Shown piece by piece: positions 48,081-59,175 of a stretch of DNA of 62,104 bases. The translations under genes were made by a program, and so were the position numbers. A model generated the notes under the pieces. The model did no database searches and was not told the DNA's origin. It saw only the letters and a program-made list of their open reading frames with translations. Source of the DNA: Phoronis australis (lineage: Eukaryota > Phoronida > Phoronidae); assembly GCA_002633005.1 (NCBI GenBank), contig NMRA01000841.1, forward strand, positions 57,807-119,910. The letters run 5' to 3'. The stretch's first letter is position 1, and every line of letters starts with the position of its first letter.

Positions 48081-49177
48081 ATGCCACACTGTTGCTGCGT
48101 ACCGGGATGTAGTAATTATCGGCTCACGCGCGCTTTGGGAGTGCCTTTGCATCGCTTTCCGATGGATGACACACTTCGCCGTACTTGGCTCGTTCGTGTG
48201 AAGAACGCAGCGTTACCCGTCCACGCAACGTACAAAGCAGTGGAGAATTACCGTGTGTGTGGCAAGCACTTTCTGCCGTCCGATTACGAAAGGGATTTGT
48301 ACGCTGAACTGATGAAGGTCCCCGCGAAACAACGCTTGAAGAAGGATGCCATTCCGTCTGTGTTGATTCCCGGCAGTGCCCCGTCGCCACCCCCGAGAAG
48401 TGCGTTTTTGAAGCGAGAAGCCTCGCGAGCTGTGGCCAGTACAGTGACTGGAGCCAGTGGAGGCACTTCATCTACTGTCACCCGTGCCTCCGAACGTACC
48501 CCAGAGCGTGCAATTCCTGGAACCAGTAGTGATTCGCCCTGTGCTGTTTTCTCCAGCCCAGAGCCTCTAAGCAGCCCTGCAGCGATATTGAGTAGTGGGA
48601 GTGATTACAGGCCCAGTTCGACACCCAGTGAAGAGGACAGTTCGTCGTCCAGTGAACAGATCGGTGAGCCAAACTTTGATAAGTTTATTGTGGACTTGTC
48701 TAAAGTGTTGGAGCTATTTAGAAGGTGCCAGGTGTGTGGCGAGGGAGTCACACGACACAATGTAAGCAGTTTGGGTGCTCAGGTCACCATCCAGTGGGAG
48801 TGTGTCACGGGACACTCTGGCAAGTGGGACAGTTGTTCCTCTGTCCGTGGTATGCCGGAGGTCCACTTAACCATGTCCAGTGGTGTGCTCTTCACTGGAA
48901 ACACGTTTCAGTCGGTGAAGACAATGATGGACTTTGGAAAAGTCAAGTTTTTTTTTCGAAAACAACATTCAACAACATTCAGAATTCCTATTTAATACCA
49001 GTTGTCAATGACGCATACATGTCACAACATCTCGAGTTGGTGGCGGAATTCATGGAGAAGGAGAACTTGTCTGACTCACCAGGGCGGTCCGCCAAGTATA
49101 CCACATACACTCTAATGGAGGAAGAGACCAAAAAGATAATTGATGTGGAACTCGGAACAGCACAAGCATTCAATTGA
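48081..49177 (+). pseudogene. THAP transposase, N-terminal part, frameshifted and truncated
   Basis: Residues 1-63 are a THAP C2CH domain: MPHCCCVPGC with Cys5 and Cys10, F26-P27 after HR, W36, and VCGKHF with Cys60 and His63. A Pro/Ser/Thr-rich linker follows. A second Cys cluster (RRCQVCGEG, then WECVTGHSGKWDSC) lies at about residues 213-255 and resembles the central zinc region of this transposase family. The first frame ends at about 48992 (304 aa). A T run at 48948-48956 marks a frameshift, after which another frame continues with SYLIPVVNDAYMSQHLE to a stop at 49177. The domain after KIIDVE, where catalytic acidic residues are expected, is deleted. Confidence 0.8.
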
Positions 49178-49423
49178 GGTAGGCATAACAACGCACACAG
49201 TGCATTTGCACCAAGATGTGTCACCACGTCTGTCTTCAGTAGCCGCCTCGTTTCTCTCAACAGCTGCCTGTGCCTGTGTGTACTCTGCCTCGTTGTACTC
49301 GGGCTCAAACATGTACCCACCCACTGAATGTCCGTGAAAAAATTCCTCGTCACCACTGCTGTGAACAAGGTCTCCGTCACTCACACTACTGTCACTGTGA
49401 TACGGGTCACCGACTCCAGCCAT
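49112..49423 (-). CDS. P2X7 C-terminal-domain-like ORF of the transposon (truncated)
   Basis: Preferred start is the Met at 49423 (MAGVGDPYHSD); the frame is also open to a Met at 49441. An acidic Ser-rich leader leads to GGYMFEPEYNEAEY and then GDTSWCKCTVCVVMPTSIEC and LCC. The spacing W-C-x-C-x2-C-x2-M-x4-E-C-x-C-C is the signature of the Cys-rich ballast domain at the C-terminus of P2X7 receptors and of many invertebrate proteins of unknown role. After SEF the frame runs into antisense transposase sequence, so the rest of the domain is lost in the internal deletion. Its role in the transposon is unknown. Confidence 0.6.
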   Translation of the reverse strand: MAGVGDPYHSDSSVSDGDLVHSSGDEEFFHGHSVGGYMFEPEYNEAEYTQAQAAVERNEAATEDRRGDTSWCKCTVCVVMPTSIECLCCSEFHINYLFGLFLH

Positions 49424-50145
49424 TTTCAGCTTACAACACACTAAACAATCCCTAAATCCAACGCAGTTGAGTTCTCTACTAACCTATCTTGCCGCAGAAT
49501 ACTCGCCGATGGAAAGTGGTGGCGACAATTGGTGAAAAATAGCACAAAACAAAAGTAGAATAGAACAGATTCGCACAGTAAGCTCAACGCAAAACCAAGT
49601 GGCGGGAAGCGCTTGCCTCCTAAAACGTCACTTCCGGAAAAGCGGACGAGTAATTAATAAAATTACGAAAAGCTGTAATTAAGTGAAAAATATGTCTAGG
49701 ATAACCAACCAACCTTATTTTAGCTCAAAATGACATGGAAAAAGGTTGCCTTCGCCTTTAAGGGTTAAAGGCGAGGGCAACCTTTTCTCATGTCTTGTTT
49801 AGCAAAACTAAAGTTCGTTGGTTATCCCAGACATGTTTTCCACTTAATTACAGCTTTTCGTAATGTAATTAATTATTCGTTCTCTACTCTGGAAGTGACG
49901 TTTTGGGAGGCAAGAATTTTGCGCCAATTTCTCTTCATATAGTCTGACTGTGAGAGCTGCCGAGTCGGTCATTGTTCTATCTCGGTTGTGATAAGTTCGG
50001 TCGTTGGCGTTTGTTCGAGTCAGTCATCATGCCACACTGTTGCTGCGTACCGGGATGTAGGTCTATTCATTATCATCTCACTGACGGAGGAACAACTGTC
50101 ACACTTCCCCAAGTGTCCCGCGACACACTCCCACTGCATAGTGAT

Positions 50146-50390
50146 TGTAATGTTTGGATAAACATATAACAGATATATTACTCATGCATGCCAGTTAGTG
50201 CAAGACTATAGTTTAATTGATTCTGAGTAAAGGAAGTTCTATATATGGTATTACCACTTCCATAGTAGGAATTGCGTGCTGCTTAGTAATTGTTCTATAT
50301 AAGCCACCTTGTAGAGAATTAAGTTAGCCCCAATAAAATATTTGACACAGCAAGTCTTATATTCTGACTTCGTAATATCAGAATATTACA
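50146..50390 (+). mobile_element. Solo LTR of a retrotransposon
   Basis: The 245 bp begins TGTAAT and ends ATTACA, carries a TATATAAG box at 50296-50303 and an AATAAA at 50332-50337, and is flanked by GTGAT and GTGAC. The related copy at 47816-49757 has the uninterrupted sequence at the matching place (GGTGACCTGAGC on the opposite strand), which serves as an empty site and fits a 5-bp target duplication. No internal retrotransposon sequence remains. The retrotransposon class cannot be told from the LTR alone. Confidence 0.75.
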
Positions 50391-50395
50391 GTGAC

Positions 50396-50650
50396 CTGAG
50401 CACACAAACTGCTTACGCCCCTCCGTGTGACTCCCTCGCCACACACCTGGCACCTTCTAAATTGCTCCAATATTTTAGACAAGTCCACAATAAACTTATC
50501 AAAGTTTGGCTCACCGATCTGTTCATTGAACGATGAACTGTACTCTTCACTGGGCTTGTATTCACTCCCACTACTCAACATCGTAACAGGGCTGCTTACA
50601 GGCTTTGGGCCATAATGAGTACATCCTGGTACGCAGCAACGGTGTGGCAT
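50396..50650 (-). pseudogene. Inverted THAP transposase fragment
   Basis: Starts MPHRCCVPGCTHY, then jumps, by deletion of the rest of the THAP domain, to a Ser-rich linker and FDKFIVDLSKILEQF, then RRCQVCGEGVTRRG. It is cut by the LTR insertion at its end. Clearly paralogous to residues about 180-230 of the protein at 48081. Inactive. Confidence 0.75.
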
Positions 50651-51054
50651 GTTGACTTACTCTTAAGCAAAAGCAAACGACGATCGAACTTATCACAACC
50701 GAGGTAGATCAATGACTGACTCGACAGCTCTCATAGTCAGACTATATGAAAAGAAATTGGCGCAAAATTCTTGCCACCCAAAACGTCACTTCCAGAGTAG
50801 AGAACAAATAATTAATTAAAGTACGAAAAACTGTAATTAAGTGGAAAATATGTCTGAGATAACCAACGAACCTTATTTTTGCTAAAAATGACATAAAGAA
50901 AGGTTGCCTTTGCCTTTAAAAGGAGCTATAAGAAGAAACAAGCTACACTTAAGTGCAAGTTTAATTTTAATAACCTAATCATTGAAATTGAGAATAAATT
51001 TCTTGACTTTGACATAGGGGTTGCTTGCTCATACAGGCGTACAAGTTTAAGCAC

Positions 51055-52790
51055 AACTGAAATCCGCCATATTGACTATTTTAGGTCCTTGAATTCAGAG
51101 TTGTGAGTTTGAGTTGAGTGAAATCACACCTGTTGATGAAGAAAAAGTCCAAAGGACACAAATCTAGTACTAATTTCTCACGATATCTTCTCATGTTAAT
51201 TTGCAAGTTTCGCGCGTTTTGCTCGGCCTTTGCCTAAATCGCGTGACTCAGTTGAAATACTACTTTGTGGTTATTTCACGCTCGGTGAAAAAGTAATGGT
51301 GACCAAAAAAGTGTAGTTGGAATTCTTCGCCAAAGTCACCTTAATTCTCGTAGCTATGCTTCATCGAAGATATGTTTAGAAGCAGAAGGGATCACTGAAG
51401 AAACTAACAGGGCTCGACATAACGAGCTGCAGGTCGCATTTGCGACCTGAAATTTGGAAATGCGAGCTGAGATTTTGGCCAGCTCGCATTAAGTCGCAAA
51501 ATGCGACTTGGAATTTCCAACATATGCGAGCTGAGTTTTTAAACTTCGTGGCAGATACCTAGGAAATATAGAGCAACTCGGGTGATTCCGACCGTTATTT
51601 GGTTGTTGCCAAATCAAGTTCAAAAGAACATTCATTGAGAAAAGCGCTCCAGATGACTTGTAAACATGTCGCATGAACAAGGGAATGCAGAATTAGTCTT
51701 TGACGCATTTTATTGACCAATACTTTCGGCTTTTTGCCAATTTCCGGATGTGCCGAAGAAAGTTTCGGACCTCGGAATAACACGTGATAATACGTCAGAA
51801 AGCAGCGGTGTTTCTACTAATTCTTAAACGACGAAATTACCAAGCTTAGTGGTGGAAAAACATTTATTTTTCATGTAAGGTGTCCTTAATATCAAATTAG
51901 GGCAACACCCACGGCAATATGCCTGATNGGCTTTTTATGTCATGGAAAACTAATTGACTACGTACCGGTAAACAGCATAAGTCCCACATTTTTTGTTGTG
52001 AAATTTGCAGTGAATTGTTTCCATGTATCAATATGTCATTCAGCAAGTAGGGCAACGTTTCATGAATTTCTTCCGACAGGATATTTTTTCAAACGTTAAG
52101 TTGAAAAGTTTGACCTGCGAACAAATGGAAGGAATTTGCACTCAGCAGTTATCAATCTTTGGATCTTTAACGACTTTGATGACAGTCATATAGCAAGTCA
52201 GTCCTAGAAAAGTCACCGATACTTTTTCAACGTGTATTTTCTTCTTTTTCACGTTGCACACTTAGCTAATCGAATACATGTGTCGGTTAGAGAGCACTGA
52301 TTTAACTTTCACGTCGGCAACTGCCTTGCGCTCCAGGGTCTTTCACTGGATGGCGCCAGTGAAGAATGGTAACGTGGTGCATGCATGATATGCTTGTAAG
52401 AACTCAGTTTTGCGACATGAAATTTTTGAGTATTTAACGTCGCAAGAGCATAATCTAGGCATTTTCTTATGATGTAAAAGCCAATTTTGGTCCGTAAAAT
52501 GGCAGGAAATTTTCGCGACCTGGAATTTATGAATGCGAGCTGAATTTTGAAAATGCGACCTAGGATTTTGGCTTGGTCGCAAAATGCGACCTGGCGATTT
52601 TCATAGCGTCGAGCCCTGACTAAGCGCTTTTTGAAGTTACAGTTTTAGTGCAGAATGTATTTTTGACGAGATGAAAACTCTTAATCAGTGAGCGGATTTC
52701 GCCTGCAGCCCGTTTAAAATACACAGGACGAATTTAGTACAGAAAACGATGTAGCCCCTTACCAGCCAACCGAGGGGTAGGCGACAGGTA
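51055..52790 (+). repeat. Dispersed repeat copy B, split by a transposon
   Basis: Collinear with 44087-44560 up to 51407 and again from 52624 (AAGCGC onward, with CCCGTTTAAAAT, TTAGTACAGAAA and CCAGCCAACCGAGG). The interruption is the element at 51408-52618. Same orientation as copy A. It ends shortly before the RAD51C start. Confidence 0.65.
51408..52618. mobile_element. 1.2-kb non-autonomous hAT-like transposon
   Basis: Ends CAGGGCTCGACATAACG and (reverse complement) CAGGGCTCGACGCTATG, flanked by ACTAA at 51403-51407 and 52619-52623. About 130 bp inside each end is packed with repeats of TGCGACCT and TGCGAGCT in both orientations, like sub-terminal transposase sites. The centre has no coding capacity and includes the one ambiguous base of the window. 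A 5-bp target duplication is short for classical hAT (8 bp), so the superfamily is uncertain. Confidence 0.7.
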
Positions 52791-52936
52791 GGTAGCCCTT
52801 TGCTGGTCAAAATGTGGAACAGGGAGTCCAAATCCTGATTAGGGCATGCTACATGGGGTGCATAATGCTTGATGAAGGCTTAAAGTATGTCTGACGTAAC
52901 TCATTTCTTATCGCTTCAGGATTTCAGTAAGTTACC
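52791..52936 (+). promoter_or_regulatory. RAD51C upstream region with probable 5' UTR acceptor
   Basis: A splice-acceptor-like TTCTTATCGCTTCAG ends at about 52920, 16 nt before the ATG, suggesting a non-coding first exon further upstream, perhaps beyond or inside the repeats. No core promoter could be identified. Confidence 0.3.
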
Positions 52937-55900
52937 ATGGAGAGGGAACTTGATACTTTTCAGTTACCACCATCCTTCAAGCATAAACTTAATGATGCAG
53001 GCTATTTGACTGTAGCTGACATAAGGAATACTGGACCTGTTGACCTTAGTAAAGGTAGTTACAAGGGTGGCATTTAACGACATTGTTCTCTCAATCGATT
53101 GTTTTTACCTAAGACTGCATACTCGTCCGCCAATGCCAAATGTAGTTCTTTGAGTGCCTTACCAGCAGAATATCAAATTTTGCTGTCGTTAAATTGTTTC
53201 AATACCCTACTTCATTGTGTTTACGTTAAGATTCACTAATGCTTTTTAAATTCTTTAAGTAGCTTCAAAACATATCTTGGCTTGCCTGAGAAAAGCCTGA
53301 CATGCTCTGCATAAATTGACAGGCTGTAACAAAACAACTAGACAAGTGGAGAGCATTCACAATTATCGCCATTTTTATTCTATTCCTATCTTTACATCAG
53401 AACTTGGTGTGTCGAGAGATGAAGCACTGGAGATTTTAGAGACTGTCAGAGGAAGAAGGGCTGGTGCTTCCAACGTAGACTCTCGCTCTATGACAGCTTA
53501 TGACATGTTGACCAATGAAAAGCTACAACAGGCGATCATCACATTTTCCGAGGCTGTTGACAACATGCTGGGAGGAGGAGTGCCATTAACCAAGGTGACT
53601 GAAATATGTGGAGCTCCAGGTGTTGGCAAAACACAACTCAGGTAGGTGTGGATTCTTGATTTCTGACGCTTCTAAATGAGGTCTAGTGGTAGGCAAAATT
53701 GATTCTGGGCTGCTAAGCCGCATTCTTTTTTTCAACTATACAACTAAGTGCTAATATATTAGTTAATTAGGAGCTATGTTTTTTAAAAGGGGCTTATTAA
53801 CACCTGACCTGGCATGAAAGTCTCATTTTAAAAACATGTCATAATGCATATTGATGTACACTTTGAAAAACCAACCACAGTTGTTTATACTCTTTTAAAC
53901 ATATTTCAAATATATTTTAAACATATTTGTGTTTCAGCATTCAGCTGGCCGTGGATGTTCAGATTCCCGAATGTTTTGGTGGTGTTGATGGGGAGGCTGT
54001 GTATATCGACACTGAGGGCAGCTTCGTGGTGGAGAGAGTGGTAGACGTGGCTAAAGCCTGCATTGATCACTGCAAAGAGATAGCAGAGTCTGCTGATACT
54101 AATGGTGGGTTGCTGTGCTTTCAGGTAGATGTAGTTTTCATGTGCGTGTTATGAGCCAGGGCTCTCAATCCTTAGATATTGTGTACCTCCCGAAACTATT
54201 AAAAATCGTGCAAAATTCCACTTATCGTATTAAAAAGTTACCCCCTGAATGATTAAGAATTCCCCTCATGGTTTTACCTTCAGACAATCTCAAAATTTCG
54301 TATTTGAATGATGACTTGAACGGCATGACTAAGACAAAAAAGACGCCCTGTTTCAAGACAACCTCTGCGAAAACACTGGCTAAACGAAGAATTTTAACAT
54401 TTCTATTGAAGCCTACAATCGGTTGTTTTAGTGCGGTAAATATCCAGACATAACTCGAGATTAAAGACTTTTGCCATCTATTTCTAACAAAAGTATCACA
54501 ATGACGATCGGCAAATACTGGCAGCCATGTTTTTGGAGGAATACCTCCGAGCTCTGTGACGTCATATTGACCTCATACAGAACCCCCCGCATATGACGAG
54601 TGTTGAGAAATATTGCATCTAGTGCTAATTACCCATACAATGGCTCTAATTTTTGAAATTGAAGTACACAGTCCCGAAGTTCAAAGTATTTGCCGTACAC
54701 CTATTGCTAGTTGTTTCGGTACTCTTTAAGTAATTTGACAGAGCAGCCAACTTGAAGGGGGAGAATATACATGTTGAAAAAATGATCATATCTGCCAAAA
54801 TTCTAGGACTGACCTGCCGTACAAATGTCATCAGTGTCATTGAACATGCAAACCAGATAAGAGTAAGGGTAAACTTTTTCAGTTTGTTCACAGTGTTCTG
54901 TTGCAACTCCAACAAATGAATAAAAAATTTATCAAAGAATCCACCTAGGGCAAATGACATATGTCGATGTGCGAGAATCATGCAGTGCAAACTTCACGAG
55001 AAACATATGTGGTTACATGTTCAATGAGTAACTTTAGTGCATGAAAGTACAAGCCTCGAAGTACTTCAATTTTGTGTGGAATTTCATCAAATTGGGCTAT
55101 TCGAGTTTGCTCCTATGGCATTATATTCTGTATATGGAAAAATAGGTTTGCCAGACACGTGCTCAGCACATGTCACTATGGCTCTGAACCAGGCAGGGAT
55201 TTGGATCTTAAAACTGCAATAAAAGAATGGTTGTTTTTTTCAAATAAATTTGTTGTAGCCTAGTCTGCAAGACTTGTTCAATTTGGCCCTGGTAAGTGTC
55301 AATTTCAACAAAACGTCCATTTGTAAGTCACTTTTCTTCGAACAGGACTGCACCCTGAATCTAGAATCGGATAATTGAACTTGTGTCTTGTTTGTTTGTT
55401 TTTCTTACACTCTAAACATGTGATGCACATTTACAATATTATCGCTTTCTTATTTATGAGTGTATGTATAAAATTTTACTATTTTAACACAAATTTTATT
55501 AGCAGGTTCTACGACTGCTCTTGAGGAACTCACCCTTGAAAAGATGCTGGGAAGAATCCATTACTTTAGATGCTTAGACTATGTACAGCTGTTGGCCGTG
55601 GTACATTTGTTGGACAAATTTCTTGCAGAACATCCCAAGGTAAGGTTCACTATGTTGCCACTATGTTTTTTGTGGTGACCTGTATTTAACTGTACACGTT
55701 CCAGTTAATATTTCATGCTGTTGTTAATCATGCACTGTTTTTTTTTCCATACGAAATGGAGGTGAATTTCAGTGTGATCAAACTTTCTGGTGGCGTATTT
55801 CATTTTCTGAGGTTGTCTATTAAGTCATTTTCTGTTACTATTCATTATTAAAAATCACCATCTTTATTCTGCCATCTTTCTACAGGTAAAGCTTGTTGTG

Positions 55901-57388
55901 GTTGACAGTATTGCCTTCCCATTCCGTCATGATTTTACCGATATGGCTTTACGCACTAGACTGTTGAATGGACTGGCACAGAAGTTCTTGCGCTACGCAA
56001 CAGACCACATGCTAGCTGTAAGTCTGTTATTAGAGCTGCATTTGCACAGGAGACAGTTGTCATGGAGCGACTAACACGCAACAGCTGTTTGGGCGCAAGT
56101 GTGTGTGTGTGTAACACCACTGACACAGAGCAAATTGACACCGCGGCGGTCATTTTTGACACCAGTTTGTAGAGCGAGTAACACTCGATCAGTTGCTCCA
56201 GTGTCAAGTACACATCTAAACGCAACTGGCGTAGGGCAGAAAGGGATCATCTTTTGATGCGTTTGCGCAATAGGATGTATGCAGGTGATCCGCTAGAATT
56301 CCACATGGCTTGGATGTTCGCTATTGTTTATGCGAGCATGTGCAGACAGTCTTTGTGTAAATGACTCATGCTGAACCAGTGGCCGATCTAATGTCTTGTA
56401 AATGCAACTTAAGTAGAGAAAGTTGCACCCTGATATCTTGCACCGTGACAACTCTTCCTTGTGTTAAAACAGCTAGTCGCTATTATACATGTGCATTTCC
56501 TACCCTATTTGCTTTAATGTTTGCCCAGATTGTCTTGCACCAAAATCCAAAATTAATTACAAGCTATTGCAGTCACACCTTTTCTTTTGTGGATTGATAT
56601 AAATGTTAAAATGTTCACTTGTATGCTGTTTAGATTTTAAAATATGTTAACTTACCTACTTGGTGTGACAGTCAAGCTATTTGATGAGTTCTTTTATTTT
56701 GTGTGTGTATTTCATATTCGCATTCTGCTATGTTGGATATATTGGATTTAGGTTGTACTGGTAAACCAGATGACTACCAAGTTTGGCAGTGGTAAGTCAG
56801 GACAGTCCTACCTGGTACCTGCCCTGGGTGAGAGCTGGGGCCATGCCAGCACCATTCGAGTGATACTCTACTGGGAGAATAGTCAGCGGTTCGCCCGCCT
56901 CTACAAGTCACCATCGAAGGAGCAGGCCTCAGTTCCCTACCAGATTACAGTATGTAAACAAATTGAGTTAAGTTGAAAGTCTTTCTGTGCCGACCTAGTG
57001 TAACTTGTTTTTTAGTGTTGTGTGTTAAATTTGATCTCTGCTTGTTCGTGTTCCCACAAATACGTAATATGGTTGTATGCTGACATCCTCTCTGACTTGG
57101 CATACTCTAAACGCCTTTCTAAATACAGAGAGCATTTAAAGAATCTTTTTAAACTTTTGCAAGGGTGTTCCTGTGAAGGAGACATCAGCTGCTGTTGTTG
57201 GACTTGTGCCTAGGGGTAATGTATGCAGTGTTATCATTTCATGAATGAAACTCAGACTAGTTGAATGTCTGTTGGTATTTTAGTTGAGTGGAATCCGTGA
57301 TGTGACTAGTGACTCTACTGGTTTTGATCAAGAAGAAGAGATTGGTCAACCTGCTAAAAGACAAAAACTGGAAGAGACTGCTGAGTGA
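52937..57388 (+). CDS. RAD51C: RAD51C recombinase paralogue (7 exons)
   Basis: RecA/RAD51-family ATPase; in vertebrates it works in the BCDX2 and CX3 complexes in homologous recombination and Holliday junction processing, in the nucleus. Exons: 52937-53054, 53401-53641, 53938-54104, 55506-55639, 55886-56017, 56752-56949, 57284-57388. Phases all fit, giving 364 aa (human 376). The start ATG has a strong ACCATGG context. Residues 1-60 form the N-terminal helical domain ([12 protein letters not shown]). Walker A is GAPGVGKT at 110-117. Walker B is KLVVVDS at 222-228 with Asp227. [12 protein letters not shown] near 285 is the conserved region before the last strands. The C-terminus carries PAKRQKLE, a likely nuclear localisation signal as in vertebrates. 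All core residues appear intact. ATTAAA at 58107 and AATAAA at 58583 are candidate polyadenylation signals. Confidence 0.95.
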
Positions 57389-59175
57389 AATGCAGACATG
57401 CCTGTGTAAAATCTTGCTCAGACATTCAAACTTCACAAGTTGCCGGAAGCCTGACAAGTATAGCCATCTCAAGTTGGTAAGATCAAACCTTGCTATGAAG
57501 ATCGACGGTGTAATCCCTATGTTTGACATGTAAAATTTTGACAGTCCCTGAGACTGTACAGAATACTGTATTGTGCAGATGCACTTAGGAATATCAAAAC
57601 TAGAGATATTCATTACACGCTGCTATTGTTCATTTTAACCTCAGCTGGACCTCTGTTGAGAAGGTACATCTGTGGTGTCGTATGTATGACTGTAAACTTG
57701 TTTTACTGAAAAGTCGGTCATATTTTTATGAGCAGGAAATACATGACATGTAAATGTCTTCACAGTCAACCTTTTGGCACCTTGGAACTAATACAGATTT
57801 GCAAAACACACACACAGTGTGATATGTTTTGCCACCAACTTTGTTTTGAAAGTTGTTGAGTAGCATGCAGTCTTCAACTCTGATCCAGTTCTTGTTTTCC
57901 CTGTTTTATTTCTTGCTTCTTGGCCAGTTAACAACTTTATATACTTCGATGACCTATTCTTTACCCAGGCATTTAAGTGGAAAGAAACGTTTTTTATGTT
58001 ACATAAATACAGATCTGTTTTTCTTGGAAATCATTTTTCCTGATGCAAGACTCTACTACACCCTCTACTGGAGTCTTGAACTATTGGTATCCAATTATTA
58101 ACAGAAATTAAAGAGTATGATTTGTATTGTTCAAACATGTACTTTGCTTAGCAATGAAGAAATTCTACAGTTTTGTTCTTTAAAGAAAGTTCACACGGAG
58201 ATGGCATATGATAATGCATAAAACTGCCATTTTAAAAAGGAAATTGTAGCGTTATTTATGCCTTTTTTGTTCAAAACTAGATTTATACTAAAAAATTGAT
58301 GCATAATTTTTGTCTAAGTTTGGCTATCTAATGTTCTACCCCTATTTTTGGGTTAAATTTATGCACTCTTTTTTTCACTGTTTTTGTGGGGAGCACATCG
58401 AGAAATTGCTGTTGATATTGTTTAGTCTCTTGCGTATTTCAAAATTCCATATTTACCTCCTTCAGTAAATGTTGGTGGAGGTTGATATGTGATTGATAGT
58501 ATAAATTAGTTACAAACGTTATTTTATCATTTGTCTGTGGTGGCAACAGAAGTACTGTTATGATATTGACCATTTGAGTGAAAATAAAGACACCAATGCT
58601 CGGTAAAATCAAAATGAGCCAACGCTATAAAAAACGAGACCGTGCCGGACATTGAATGCAGAACTGCAGAATGAAAATTGATGTCATTCATTTCTCAGAT
58701 TACGTCTTAGGTAAGATTTTAAAAAAATGTCCGATATTTTGTCTCTCTGCTGGGTATGGTCTTGGTAACACATGGCATTTTCACGACTGATCAAGTGCTG
58801 TGTTGGTCTGGAATTTGAATATGCGGCACGTCCTTACACAATAGTGGAAGAAAGCAACTGAACTGCTGGTATTTTTCATTGTCATTTTGAATGACCTTAC
58901 CTTGTGTTACAAATGTGCATGTTAAGAGGATAACTTTTATATTATAATAATATATACATGTGTGTGTGTGCGTGCGTGCCTGCCTGCCTGCCTAAAAGCA
59001 TAAAATTTATATACAGATGAGTTATAAATAAATAAATAACTAAAAAGCACGACTGTTGTATGGATGAAATATAAACATACATGTTAACAAGCACTTTGAG
59101 ACATGTTTCTTTACTACTTCAGTACTACTATACTACTGCAATACTTTTAAATATTTTGACGGACACTACTTTTAT
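57389..59175. other. RAD51C 3' UTR and intergenic DNA
   Basis: No further gene seen. Contains the candidate polyadenylation signals ATTAAA (58107-58112) and AATAAA (58583-58588) and a short TG/CGTG/CCTG microsatellite at about 58959-58993. A reading frame at 57853-58101 is hydrophobic but featureless. Confidence 0.5.

Larger units (their letters stand above)
47816..49757 (+). mobile_element. Kolobok-like THAP transposon (copy 2), both ends present
   Basis: Flanked by TTAA at 47812-47815 and 49758-49761. The TIRs, 47816-47973 and 49600-49757, are about 158 bp and nearly identical, and start AGGCGAAGGCAACC. The TTAA target plus a THAP-type transposase points to the Kolobok superfamily; piggyBac also uses TTAA but has no THAP domain. 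The 1942-bp copy is internally deleted. A 5' transposase part on + and the head of a second ORF on - are fused tail to tail at about 49150, so the catalytic DDE region is gone. It could move only with help from an intact relative. Confidence 0.8.
49769..50915. mobile_element. Kolobok-like fold-back derivative (copy 3)
   Basis: TTAA lies at 49765-49768 and 50916-50919; the left end AGGCGAGGGCAACC and the right end mirror each other. Unlike copy 2, both arms (about 290 bp) carry the 5' end of the family, each including the TIR, the leader and a transposase ATG, so two starts point inward. The + fragment runs 50030 to about 50083. The - fragment starts at 50650 and has lost most of the THAP domain. 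A solo LTR sits in the middle. It lies only 3 bp (GGG) beyond the TTAA of copy 2. Confidence 0.8.

Noticed and set aside
57166-57218. Possible extra RAD51C exon reading [17 protein letters not shown] between exons 6 and 7
   Set aside because: It follows an AG and precedes a GT, but its length would shift the frame. Joining 56949 directly to 57284 keeps the frame and matches the human C-terminal order.
57853-58101. Hydrophobic 82-codon ORF after RAD51C
   Set aside because: T-rich DNA gives Phe/Leu-rich frames by chance; no start context, signal or conservation is evident.
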